Assembly (NCBI RefSeq): GCF_024198235.1
Contig: NZ_JAKCFB010000022.1
Coordinates: 1-64,000 of the forward strand
Direction of reading: 5' to 3'
From: Myxococcus dinghuensis
Lineage (GTDB): Bacteria > Myxococcota > Myxococcia > Myxococcales > Myxococcaceae
DNA length: 64,000 nucleotides
The position numbers were made by a program, and so were the translations under genes. Position 1 is the first letter of the stretch. Every line of letters begins with the position of its first letter. The notes beneath the pieces were generated by a model, which ran no database searches, was not told the DNA's origin, and saw only the letters and a program-made list of their open reading frames with translations. Below, one piece after another: positions 1-7,406 of this stretch.

Positions 1-176
1 TGGGTCTCGGACGACTGGTTCCGGACGCTCAACACCACCGCGCGCGACTCACCATCCAACTCCAACCGGACGGGATTCACCTCGAATGCCGCGGCATCCC
101 CACGACCAGGAATGACCCAAGCCATCAGCGCCAGGGCCAGCAGGCCACCCGTCCGACAAGAACGCCGCGTATCCAT
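1..176 (-). CDS. Csu-type fimbrial periplasmic chaperone, N-terminal part (cut by window edge)
   Basis: Only the first 58 residues are in the window. They are a basic/hydrophobic signal peptide followed by FEVNPVRLELD and VVLSVRNQS, the first two strands of a PapD-like chaperone (VxPVRLxL, then a VRN turn). In this family the protein folds and caps spore-coat-U/Csu pilin subunits in the periplasm and hands them to an outer-membrane usher. The ATG lies 11 bases after the stop of the upstream pilin gene, with GAGGTAGG as a ribosome-binding site that includes that stop, so the two are translationally linked. An usher gene is expected further left, outside the window. A decayed second copy lies at about 1060-1765. 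Confidence 0.82.
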   Translation of the reverse strand, partial: MDTRRSCRTGGLLALALMAWVIPGRGDAAAFEVNPVRLELDGESRAVVLSVRNQSSET

Positions 177-187
177 GGGGGCCTACC

Positions 188-715
188 TCAGAACGTCAGC
201 GTGGCGACGACCGTGTCGTTGTAGGTGCCAGAGGGGACGTTCTGGCCCTTCGGGACGGTGCCGTAGACCAGCACGGGGACCGGCAGACCGGTGCCCAGGT
301 ACGGCAGGCCGGAGCCGGCGGTGTTGCCCCACACCACCAGGCGCGTCACGTCCTGGTAGAGGTAGTAGTTGAGGAAGTTGTTGGAGGTGGTGTTCTTCAT
401 CCGGCGCAGCGGCACCGCGTCCGTCGAACCCGTCCCCGCGTTGGAGCCCTGGCCGAGCGTGATGACCGCGCTGCCCAGCAGGGTGCACTGCACGGTGAGC
501 GAGCCAGAGCCGAGCAGGTCCACGCCCAGGCTCGAGTTGACGATGATGGGGTCGTACGTCCCGAAGTTGAGGGTCCCGGAGCTGATGCTGCAGGCCGACC
601 CGACGGTGGCCGTCACGGTCAGGTTGGCGGTCGCGGTCGCCGCGTGCGCGGAAGAGGTCGCGAGGAGGGCGGCGGAAACGGTGGCGGCGGCGACTGCGGT
701 CTTCAATGCTTTCAT
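188..715 (-). CDS. spore coat U domain protein (Csu-type pilin subunit), copy 1
   Basis: A secreted 175-residue protein with signal peptide MKALKTAV...SSAHA (cleavage predicted near residue 25) and a single spore-coat-U domain. Two cysteines of the mature chain (in GSACSISSG and VQCTLLG) fit the family disulfide. The tail with LYQDVTRLVVWG and the closing YNDTVVATLTF strand are typical. Such proteins are exported, chaperone-bound and assembled into chaperone-usher filaments, or coat spores in Myxococcus. The ATG has GGAG 8 bases upstream. It is about 90% identical by hand alignment to the copy at 1777-2301, and directly precedes the chaperone gene at the left edge. Confidence 0.9.
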   Translation of the reverse strand: MKALKTAVAAATVSAALLATSSAHAATATANLTVTATVGSACSISSGTLNFGTYDPIIVNSSLGVDLLGSGSLTVQCTLLGSAVITLGQGSNAGTGSTDAVPLRRMKNTTSNNFLNYYLYQDVTRLVVWGNTAGSGLPYLGTGLPVPVLVYGTVPKGQNVPSGTYNDTVVATLTF

Positions 716-771
716 GAGTACTGCTCCAACAAGCGCTGGCTGATTCCAGCTGCCGCCGGGCATTGCAACCC
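716..771 (-). promoter_or_regulatory. 56-nt perfectly conserved 5' leader of spore-coat-U copy 1
   Basis: The 56 bases immediately before the start codon are identical to those before copy 2 (2302-2357), while sequence further upstream and the coding regions have diverged. The leader holds the ribosome-binding site and a small hairpin (GCTGG, 6-base loop, CCAGC; 735-750). Its identity suggests a constrained untranslated leader or recent gene conversion. I could not place a confident -35/-10 pair; a second conserved block, with TACGAAGTGGCGTGAA on the minus strand near 838-856, lies further upstream. Confidence 0.5.
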
Positions 772-1059
772 CGGAGCCGACGCTCCACGCACCGGGGTCC
801 CACACGCGCCGCGCGCACCACGCCGTGACGGGCCCGTATGATTCACGCCACTTCGTATGGGAATGCCGTCGCATGTCTGCGTTTGTCTTTGACCGCCCCT
901 CCCCCCGGGACCAGGACGATGCTCGCTGCGCGCCACCCACGCTGAGCCACCGCGAGCCCACGCCGCGAGCGCCACCGCTGCAGGCGGTGCGTCGCGCTTC
1001 CTCGATCGTGGAAGGACTCTTCCGTCGTAGGGAAAAGCTCGCCCATCCGACAGAAGAGT

Positions 1060-1765
1060 CAACGCGCGCCTCGCCTCGGCGTGCCGGATGCCTCGCGAGG
1101 GAGGGCTGGGTACACGCGCTCGCACGAGTCCATGCCAGGGCGCGCGCCCCGCCGAGCACAGCGCTTCGCGGGTCTGCGCGCCGCGGCCGCACCGACATGG
1201 ACGTGGAGTCGCTGGCGACGTGAGTGCGCGCCCCACCCAGCACCGAGGACGTCCTCGCGACTCGAAGGACCCTCGGGCAGGCGAGCCCCGCCACGGAGCG
1301 AGGGGAGCACGCGCGCATCGGGCGCATGGACTCCCCCGCGGTGCCACGTCCGCGCGCCGGCGCCGACCGCTGGCGCGGCCTGGAGCCTCACGCGGGTCGG
1401 CCTCCGACGATGTGCTGGAAGGAGCGCGCTGCTTCCCGTGGAGCCGAGGAGACTCCGCCCCGGTCGGGACGGGACTCCCCTGGCCCCAGCGTCACCATCG
1501 ACGGGACGGAGCACAGCTCCCGCGCGGGATGGAGCGCCGCGCGCCCCTCGTCGTCCTGGCTCCACGGATGCGCCGAGCCCTGGAACCGCTGGGTCTCGGA
1601 CGACGGCGCCGGACGCTCGACACCACCGCGCGCGACTCCCGCCCCACTCCTACCGGGCGGGACTCACCTCGAATGCCGCGACACCCTCACGGACCGGGGG
1701 GCCAACAAGGCCAGGTCGGCCAGGGCCAGCGGGCCACCCACCCAACGAGGACGTCGCGCATCCAC
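1060..1765 (-). pseudogene. decayed duplicate of the Csu-type periplasmic chaperone
   Basis: It sits downstream of spore-coat-U copy 2 exactly where the intact chaperone sits downstream of copy 1 (offset 1,589 bases). The start is now GTG; an opening VDARRP... aligns with MDTRRS..., then the frame ends at a TGA after 33 codons. Chaperone sequence continues in other frames: AAFEVSPAR then a stop, and later ETQRFQGSAHPWSQDDEG, PSMVTLGPGES and REAARSFQHIVGG, matching the conserved chaperone core, ending at a stop at 1388-1390. A weaker remnant (RLHVHVGA) follows. Frameshifts and stops rule out a functional product. The left boundary is approximate. Confidence 0.78.
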
Positions 1766-1776
1766 GGGCACTTGCC

Positions 1777-2301
1777 TCAGAACGTCAGCGTGGCGACGAC
1801 CGTGTCGTTGTAGGTGCCGGAGGGGACGTTCTGGCCCTTCGGGACGGTGCCGTAGACCAGCACGGGGACCGGCAGACCGGTGCCCAGGTACGGCAGGCCG
1901 GAGCCGGCGGTGTTGCCCCACACCACCAGGCGCGACACGTCCTGGTAGAGGAAGTAGCTGAGGTAGTCGTTGGAGGTGGTGTTCTTCATCCGGCGCAGCG
2001 GCACCGCGTCCGTCGAACCCGTCCCCGCGTTGGAGCCCTGGCCGAGCGTCACGACCGCGCTGCCCAGCAGGGTGCACGTCACGGTGAGCGAGCCGGAGCT
2101 GAGCAGATCCACGCCCATGGTCGAGTTGATGATGATGGGGTCGTACGTCCCGAAGTTCAGCGTCCCGGAGGTGATGCTGCAGGCCGACCCGACGGTGGCC
2201 GAAACGGTCAGGTTCGCGGTCGCGGTCGCCGCGTGCGCGGACGAGGTCGCGAGGGCGGCGGCAACGGTGGCGGCGGCGACTGCGGTCTTCAATGCTTTCA
2301 T
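1777..2301 (-). CDS. spore coat U domain protein (Csu-type pilin subunit), copy 2
   Basis: A 174-residue secreted protein with the same architecture as copy 1: signal peptide ending SSAHA, one spore-coat-U domain with two cysteines (GSACSITSG, VTCTLLG), and the same C-terminal block. Substitutions are mostly conservative (VN to IN, SSLG to STMG, NNFLNYY to NDYLSYF), so the protein is probably still functional. Start chosen by alignment with copy 1 and the same ribosome-binding site. The chaperone gene that followed it has decayed, so folding must rely on the intact chaperone at the left edge. It may be the minor or tip subunit; that is inference. Confidence 0.88.
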   Translation of the reverse strand: MKALKTAVAAATVAAALATSSAHAATATANLTVSATVGSACSITSGTLNFGTYDPIIINSTMGVDLLSSGSLTVTCTLLGSAVVTLGQGSNAGTGSTDAVPLRRMKNTTSNDYLSYFLYQDVSRLVVWGNTAGSGLPYLGTGLPVPVLVYGTVPKGQNVPSGTYNDTVVATLTF

Positions 2302-2773
2302 GAGTACTGCTCCAACAAGCGCTGGCTGATTCCAGCTGCCGCCGGGCATTGCAACCCGGGCGCCGACCTTTCGTGCCCCAAACCTCCAACCCTGACGCGC
2401 GAAACACCCCGCGCCAGCCCCGTGCGGTTCACGCCACTTCGTAGGGGGATTCCGTCGTGTGTCTGGGTTTGACTTCGTCCGTCCCTCCCCCCGGGACCAG
2501 GACGTTGCTCGTTGCGCGCCACCCACCGTGGGCCGGCCCGCGCCCACTCCTCCCGCGCCGTCGCGGTTGTTGGTGCGCGCCCTTCCCCGGCCACGGAAGC
2601 CCACCACCGTCCGAGGGAAAAGCGCGCCCACCGGCGGGAAGAATCGACGTGGCCCCCACCTGGGCGTGCCGGTGGACCCGCGCCGGGAGGCCGGGTCCCG
2701 TGGCCGCCGCGAGCCCCCGGTCGCTCCGCCCCTCCCCCACGCCGTGCCGTCCTGGCATGCTGCGGGCCGGCCC
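2302..2773. other. divergent intergenic region between pilin copy 2 and the ternary operon
   Basis: It holds the 56-nt conserved pilin leader (2302-2357) and a further block shared with the copy-1 upstream region (about 2430-2530). The remainder is GC-rich and must contain the promoter of the rightward operon. I saw no convincing -35/-10 pair for that operon and no open frame with coding character. Confidence 0.5.
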
Positions 2774-3382
2774 ATGTCCTCCGCGTCTCCCATGTCCGCC
2801 GTCGCCCCCGTCCTCCGGGTGGCCCAGCTCGTCCCCCGCACGGAGGCGGAGGGGCCGGGGCTCCGCTTCGCGGTGTGGGTCCAGGGCTGCCCCCTGCGCT
2901 GCCCGGGCTGCTGCAACCCGGAGATGTTCGCGGCCGAGCGCGGCACCGTCACGACGGCGGAGGCGCTGGCGGCGCAGGTGCTAGCCACGCCCGGCATCGA
3001 GGGCCTGTCCGTGCTCGGAGGAGAGCCCTTCGCGCAGACGGGCCCCGTCGCGGAGCTGTGCGAGCGCGTGCGCGCCGCAGGCCTGAGCGTCATGGTGTTC
3101 AGCGGCTACACGCTCGCGGAGCTGCGCGCACAGGGACGACCGGACGTCGAGCGACTGCTCGCCACGCTCGACCTGCTGGTGGATGGCCGCTACGAGAAGG
3201 ACCTGCCCGAGCAGCAGCGCCGGTGGATCGGCTCGAGCAACCAGGTCATGCACTTCCTCTCTCCCCGCTATGCCCCGGAGGACCCGACCTTCACCGCGCC
3301 CAACACGGCGGAGGTCCACCTGGTCGAGGGGCGGGTCATCATCAACGGCTGGCCCGCCCTGGCCAACCGGCTGCGGCCATGA
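2774..3382 (+). CDS. 4Fe-4S radical-SAM activase-like protein (NrdG/QueE-type single-domain)
   Basis: A 202-residue protein with a short radical-SAM core: WVQGCPLRCPGCCNPE carries the CxxxCxxC cluster ligands C39, C43 and C46, followed by LGGEPF (the SAM-contacting GGEP motif). Its length matches activating enzymes such as anaerobic ribonucleotide reductase activase. There is no ribonucleotide reductase or pyruvate formate-lyase nearby, so its partner is probably encoded in the same operon. The stop overlaps the next ATG (ATGA). Start: ATG 2774; a second in-frame ATG at 2792 is equally possible, and neither has a strong ribosome-binding site. The radical-SAM call is firm; the substrate is unknown. 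Confidence 0.85.
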   Translation: MSSASPMSAVAPVLRVAQLVPRTEAEGPGLRFAVWVQGCPLRCPGCCNPEMFAAERGTVTTAEALAAQVLATPGIEGLSVLGGEPFAQTGPVAELCERVRAAGLSVMVFSGYTLAELRAQGRPDVERLLATLDLLVDGRYEKDLPEQQRRWIGSSNQVMHFLSPRYAPEDPTFTAPNTAEVHLVEGRVIINGWPALANRLRP

Positions 3383-4467
3383 TTCGCGTCTCGCCCTCCG
3401 AATACGCGCTGCTCACGCTGGCCCGCGCCGTCATGGGTCCGGGCCACTACGCCCCCGTGGAGGACTTGTTGCGGGATCGTCACGCGCATCCCGCCCGGCT
3501 CAGCCCCGGCGCGGCGCGCGCGCTGCGCGACACGCTGTCCAAGGGGACCCTCCTCTCGCTGGCCCGGACCGGGGGCTGGCGGCGGCGCTTCCACCTGTCC
3601 ACGCCCGAGGGCAGGACGGGGCGGCTGTGGGAGCGGCACGCGCCGCCGCCGCTGCGCTTCTCCGCCCTCTGCTTCCACACGCTGCGCTGGCTGCTGGAGC
3701 AGCCGCTCGCCGTACACGGCCACCTGCCCCTGGACGTCGACGCGGAGCCCACGACCGCCGACGAGCTCTTCCTCTATCGCGTGTGCCGGCTCGTGATGGG
3801 CACCGCCTGCGCCCAGGGCGTGGGCGCGCAGCCCCAGTTCCAACGCTCCGCCCTGTGCCGGCTCGGCTTCCCCGACCTGTTCACCGAGGCCCCGGTGCGT
3901 CCCACTCCCGCGTCCTTCGCCCCGCTGCTGGCCCAGGGAGGCTGGCTCCTGGAGGCGCTCCAGGACGACCTGGCCCTGCGCTGGCGCGCCGTGGAGGAGG
4001 CCAAGCCCGCGGTGGGCGACCCCGAGAAGCTCGTGGCCCTGGGCCACGCGCAGGAGCACGTGCTCGGGGCCTTCCTCGGCGCGGCGGAGGCGGCCCGGCG
4101 CCGGGACCTCGCCGGGTTCCTGCTGGACGCGTTGCGCCCCCTGCTGGCGCGCCCCGCCTCGCGCTGGGTGGCCGGGTTGGCGCTCTCCCGGGCCTCGCTG
4201 TCCTCCCGGGCCGAGGCCAGCCGCGCCGCGGGAGCGGGCCTGCGTGCGCTCGGACGGCTGGCGGCCTGGGACGCCGAGCACCGCGCGGTGCGCTTCTTCG
4301 ACGACGACTACGACGTCGCGCAGCGGCTCCTGTCGGAATGGTCCTCCATGGGGGAGGCCGGCTTCCGCCTCGCGGCGGAGCGGGAGCGCGAGCTGGCCAC
4401 GTCCCTGTCTCCATCCGAGCCGATTCCGGATACCCTGCCCCCCCCTTCCTCCGAGAGCGCCCCATGA
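3379..4467 (+). CDS. hypothetical protein, FtsH/MoxR ternary-system component
   Basis: A 362-residue soluble, mostly helical protein with no signal peptide, membrane segment or recognised catalytic motif. It is Arg/Ala/Leu-rich, with an acidic FFDDDYDVAQRLL segment near the C-terminus and a Pro/Ser-rich tail. It overlaps both neighbours by 4 bases, so it is co-translated with the activase and with the coiled-coil protein at 4464. Its position suggests one of the variable X components of FtsH-type ternary systems, but I cannot name its domain. Confidence 0.7.
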   Translation: MIRVSPSEYALLTLARAVMGPGHYAPVEDLLRDRHAHPARLSPGAARALRDTLSKGTLLSLARTGGWRRRFHLSTPEGRTGRLWERHAPPPLRFSALCFHTLRWLLEQPLAVHGHLPLDVDAEPTTADELFLYRVCRLVMGTACAQGVGAQPQFQRSALCRLGFPDLFTEAPVRPTPASFAPLLAQGGWLLEALQDDLALRWRAVEEAKPAVGDPEKLVALGHAQEHVLGAFLGAAEAARRRDLAGFLLDALRPLLARPASRWVAGLALSRASLSSRAEASRAAGAGLRALGRLAAWDAEHRAVRFFDDDYDVAQRLLSEWSSMGEAGFRLAAERERELATSLSPSEPIPDTLPPPSSESAP

Positions 4468-5033
4468 GCCGCGCCTATCGCATCTCCGTCTCCGAGTCCC
4501 TCAACCGCGTGGTGCAGGCCGAGGACGGCGTCTGCTCCAAGCTGGAGCTGCTGCCGCTGCTCGGCCGCGAGGAGCTGGCCGGCCTGCTCTCCGCGGAGCT
4601 GGAGCGCCGGGGCTTCGCGCGCGAGGGCGACGTCGCCGTGCGCACGGAGGCCGACGGCGTCCGCGTCGCCGTGGACGTCACCACGGGTGACGTCAGCGTC
4701 ACGCTCTCGGGGGCGCAGGAGGTGTCGCTGACGGCCCACGTGGACGGCGCCTCGGAGACCCGGGCCGGCGGGACGACGGAGGAGCGGGAGAAGCTGCTCG
4801 AGCGGGCCCGCGAGCGGCTCGCCGACCAGGCCGAGGATGCCAAGGAGCGGCTGCGCGAGGACGTCACCCGCCAGCTCGAGGGACGCCTGCGCGACCTCAA
4901 GGGCGAGCTGGACGCGGTGTCCAACAAGGTGACCGCCGAGGCCCTCAAGGTCCGCGCCGCGCAGCTGGGCACGGTGGAGGAGGTCCACGAGGACGCGGCG
5001 ACAGGCTCGCTCACCATCAAGGTGCGCGTATGA
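4464..5033 (+). CDS. hypothetical coiled-coil protein, ternary-system component
   Basis: A 189-residue protein: an N-terminal alpha/beta part (about 1-95, RISVSESLNRVVQAEDGVCS) followed by a strongly charged coiled coil (about 100-165, rich in EERE, LLERARERL, KERLRED) and a short terminal strand (TGSLTIKVRV). No catalytic residues recognised. It starts inside the stop of the preceding gene (ATGA), and its own stop overlaps the start of the FtsH-like protease. It resembles the small companion proteins encoded just before the FtsH-like ATPase in ternary systems and could be an adaptor or substrate of that machine; the role is inferred from position only. Confidence 0.72.
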   Translation: MSRAYRISVSESLNRVVQAEDGVCSKLELLPLLGREELAGLLSAELERRGFAREGDVAVRTEADGVRVAVDVTTGDVSVTLSGAQEVSLTAHVDGASETRAGGTTEEREKLLERARERLADQAEDAKERLREDVTRQLEGRLRDLKGELDAVSNKVTAEALKVRAAQLGTVEEVHEDAATGSLTIKVRV

Positions 5034-7147
5034 GCGTTCGTGTCCCCGAGGAGGCGCTGCCCTCGGAGCTGACGCCCTTCGCCGCGGTGGAGGCCGCCTA
5101 TCCGGCGGAGCTGGGCCGCGTCTGCGAGGCGCTGCTGCGGGGCCTGCCCGTCATGGTGGAGGCGGACAAGGAGCTGACGCCGTACTTCTACAAGTGCCTG
5201 CGCGACCGGCTGAAGAAGGACGGGCGGCAGTTCCTCTATCTGGACGGGCGCGCCGCGGCGGAGCCTCCACCGGGCATGCCCGCGCCCAGCATGATGGCGG
5301 TGCTCATCGCCCAGCTTCGGGACGCGGTGCGCGGCGCGGTCCGCGAGCGCATCGTCGTGCTGCCGCACCTGGACCTGCTCACCACCACCAGCGGCGGCCT
5401 CACCTCCGAGGCGCGCGAGGTGATTCCGCTCCTCTACGAGAACCCGGAGATGCTCTGGGTGGGCTTCAAGGACCCGTCCTTCCCCCTGCCTCGCGTCATC
5501 GAGAACCTGTTCCCCCACAAGGAGAGCATCCTCGGGGTGAGTCGGGAGCGGCTGCGCTTCCTGGTCACCCAGCGCGAGTCCCGCAAGTTCGGCCGGGGCC
5601 TCCAGCCGTACTCCCTCTACAAGCACGTGTCCGGGGTGAACGCGGTGCGGCTGCGGCGCCTGCTGGGCGCCATCTCCGGCGAGGACTACCCGACGGACGC
5701 GCGGCCCGCCGCCGCGCAGTTGCGGTCGGCCACGCTGAGCGGCTCGCTCAACGTGCCGGAGCTGGACCTGCACGCGGACATCGGCGGCTACGCGAAGGTC
5801 AAGGAGCGCATCCAGCGGGAGATCCTCGACGTGCTCGCGCACAAGGAGGGGCTGAGCGACCCGGAGGCCATCAAGCGCGTGGAGGGCCTGCTGCCGCGCG
5901 GGATGATCTTCTGGGGCCCGCCCGGCACCGGCAAGACGCTCTTCGCCAAGGCCATGGCGTCCTCGCTCGGCGCGGCCGTCCAGGTGGTGAGCGGTCCGGA
6001 GCTCAAGAGCCGCTGGGTGGGCGAGAGCGAGGAGAACCTGCGGCAGATCTTCGTGAAGGCGCGGCAGGCGGCCCCCAGCATCATCATCTTCGACGAGCTG
6101 GACTCCTTCGCCGCCGCGCGCGGCACCTTCACCGGCTCCGGCGTGGAGCACTCCATGGTGAACCAGCTGCTCACGGAGATGGACGGCTTCCGCAAGGACG
6201 AGCTGGTCTTCGTGGTGGGCACCACCAACTTCGTGGAGTCGCTGGACCCCGCGCTGCTGCGTCCGGGCCGCTTCGAGTTCCAGTTGTGCATCCCCTACCC
6301 CAACAGCACGGACCGCCGGGCCATCCTCTCCATCTACGACCGGAAGCTGGGCCTGGAGATGACGGAGCGGGCGCTGGACTACGCGGTGAAGCGCACGGGG
6401 GATCGGGTGGAGGGCACGGGCTCGCGCTTCTCCGGTGACCACATCCAGGCGCTCTGCCGGGCCCTGGCGCGGCGCCGGCTGCGCGAGGGCATGCGGGGGC
6501 CCACGGAGGCGGTGGACGTGGAGCGCGCGCTCACGGACTTCCTGGACCGGCCGGAGCTCACGCCCGCCGAGGAGCGCGTCGTCGCCACGCACGAGGCCGG
6601 CCACGCCTTGTGCGCGCTGTTCTGCCCGAACGCGCCGCCCATCGACCGCATCAGCATCCGCGGAGACCTGGCCGGCTCGCTCGGCTTCGTGCAGTACGCG
6701 GACCCCGCGCACCGCTACGTCGTGACCCGCGGGCAGCTCCTGGACCGCATCTGCATGCTGTTCGGCGGGCGCGAGGCGGAGGCGCTGCTGCTCGACGACC
6801 TGTCGCTGGGGAGCGCGCACGACCTGGAGCGCGCCACGGACCTGGCCCGCGAGCTGGTGGAGGAGCTGGGGATGGGCGGCGACGGCGTCCCCGTGCGCCG
6901 CTTCGAGGCCCCGGGGCGCGACGGCGAGCGGCACGCGCTGTCGGACGCCACGCGCGCGACGTTGGAGGCGGCCGTCCAGGAGGTGCTCGCGGTGCAGCGG
7001 GCGCGGGCGCGGGACATCCTCGCGCGCGAGCAGGACCGGCTGGTCGCCCTGCGCGACCTGCTCATCGAACGCAAGGTGCTGGACCGCGAGGCCTTCGGGC
7101 ACCTCACCCCCTCGCCCCCGGCGAGGAAGGAGTCCCTCCATGGCTAG
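5030..7147 (+). CDS. soluble FtsH-like AAA+ ATPase with M41 metalloprotease domain
   Basis: 705 residues. An N-terminal 240-residue region resembles a degenerate AAA module (IVVLPHLDLL, WVGFKDPSFPLP) without a P-loop. An active AAA+ domain follows, with Walker A GPPGTGKT (about 296-303), Walker B IIIFDELDS (Asp 355), and arginine-finger context LLRPGRFE. The C-terminal peptidase M41 domain has HEAGH (521-525) and the third zinc ligand in AHDLERAT (Asp 598). There are no transmembrane helices, unlike housekeeping FtsH, so it should act in the cytosol. It shares overlapping starts and stops with both neighbours. Expected activity is ATP-driven unfolding and proteolysis; the targets are unknown. 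Confidence 0.93.
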   Translation: MSVRVPEEALPSELTPFAAVEAAYPAELGRVCEALLRGLPVMVEADKELTPYFYKCLRDRLKKDGRQFLYLDGRAAAEPPPGMPAPSMMAVLIAQLRDAVRGAVRERIVVLPHLDLLTTTSGGLTSEAREVIPLLYENPEMLWVGFKDPSFPLPRVIENLFPHKESILGVSRERLRFLVTQRESRKFGRGLQPYSLYKHVSGVNAVRLRRLLGAISGEDYPTDARPAAAQLRSATLSGSLNVPELDLHADIGGYAKVKERIQREILDVLAHKEGLSDPEAIKRVEGLLPRGMIFWGPPGTGKTLFAKAMASSLGAAVQVVSGPELKSRWVGESEENLRQIFVKARQAAPSIIIFDELDSFAAARGTFTGSGVEHSMVNQLLTEMDGFRKDELVFVVGTTNFVESLDPALLRPGRFEFQLCIPYPNSTDRRAILSIYDRKLGLEMTERALDYAVKRTGDRVEGTGSRFSGDHIQALCRALARRRLREGMRGPTEAVDVERALTDFLDRPELTPAEERVVATHEAGHALCALFCPNAPPIDRISIRGDLAGSLGFVQYADPAHRYVVTRGQLLDRICMLFGGREAEALLLDDLSLGSAHDLERATDLARELVEELGMGGDGVPVRRFEAPGRDGERHALSDATRATLEAAVQEVLAVQRARARDILAREQDRLVALRDLLIERKVLDREAFGHLTPSPPARKESLHG

Positions 7148-7406
7148 CCTCATCCTCCGACTCGTGGTGGACCCGGCGACGGGCCGCAAGGACGTCGTCA
7201 TCCAGTACGAGAGCGACTCGGACGCCCTGCCCATGGAGCACGAGGAGGAGCATCGCCGCCTCGTGGACCAGCTCATCGCGGGCGGCGCGCTCGAGGCCTC
7301 GGAGCTGGGCCGCGTCATCGTCCAGCGCGACACGCCGGCCGGACAGGCCGCGGAAGCCTCGGCCACGGCCGAGGAGGCCACCGGAAAGGTGGGCCAGAAG
7401 GCCTGA
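7140..7406 (+). CDS. small hypothetical protein, ternary-system component
   Basis: 88 residues: a short beta-alpha unit (LILRLVVDPATGRKDVVIQYES, EEEHRRLVDQLI) and a low-complexity Ala/Glu tail. It starts within the last codons of the FtsH-like gene (8-base overlap), and its stop shares one base with the next ATG. The fold hints at a ubiquitin-like or DUF2997-like mini-domain, but I cannot prove it. The strict overlaps on both sides argue that it is a real gene. Confidence 0.72.
   Translation: MASLILRLVVDPATGRKDVVIQYESDSDALPMEHEEEHRRLVDQLIAGGALEASELGRVIVQRDTPAGQAAEASATAEEATGKVGQKA

Larger units (their letters stand above)
1..2520. repeat. tandem duplication of a ~1.59-kb pilin-chaperone unit
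   Basis: Window positions 1-930 realign to about 1590-2520 with a constant offset of 1,586-1,589 bases. The alignment covers the chaperone start, the pilin gene, its leader and a GC-rich upstream block (GACCAGGACG, ACCCACCG). Pilin coding and leader sequence are well conserved, whereas the chaperone part between the copies is degenerate. This is an old tandem duplication in which the second chaperone was dispensable. Confidence 0.8.

Noticed and set aside
825-2472. Several plus-strand frames of 130-460 codons across the pilin-chaperone duplication
   Set aside because: They are antisense to the pilin genes and the chaperone pseudogene, with low-complexity Arg/Ala/Pro translations repeated because the DNA is duplicated.
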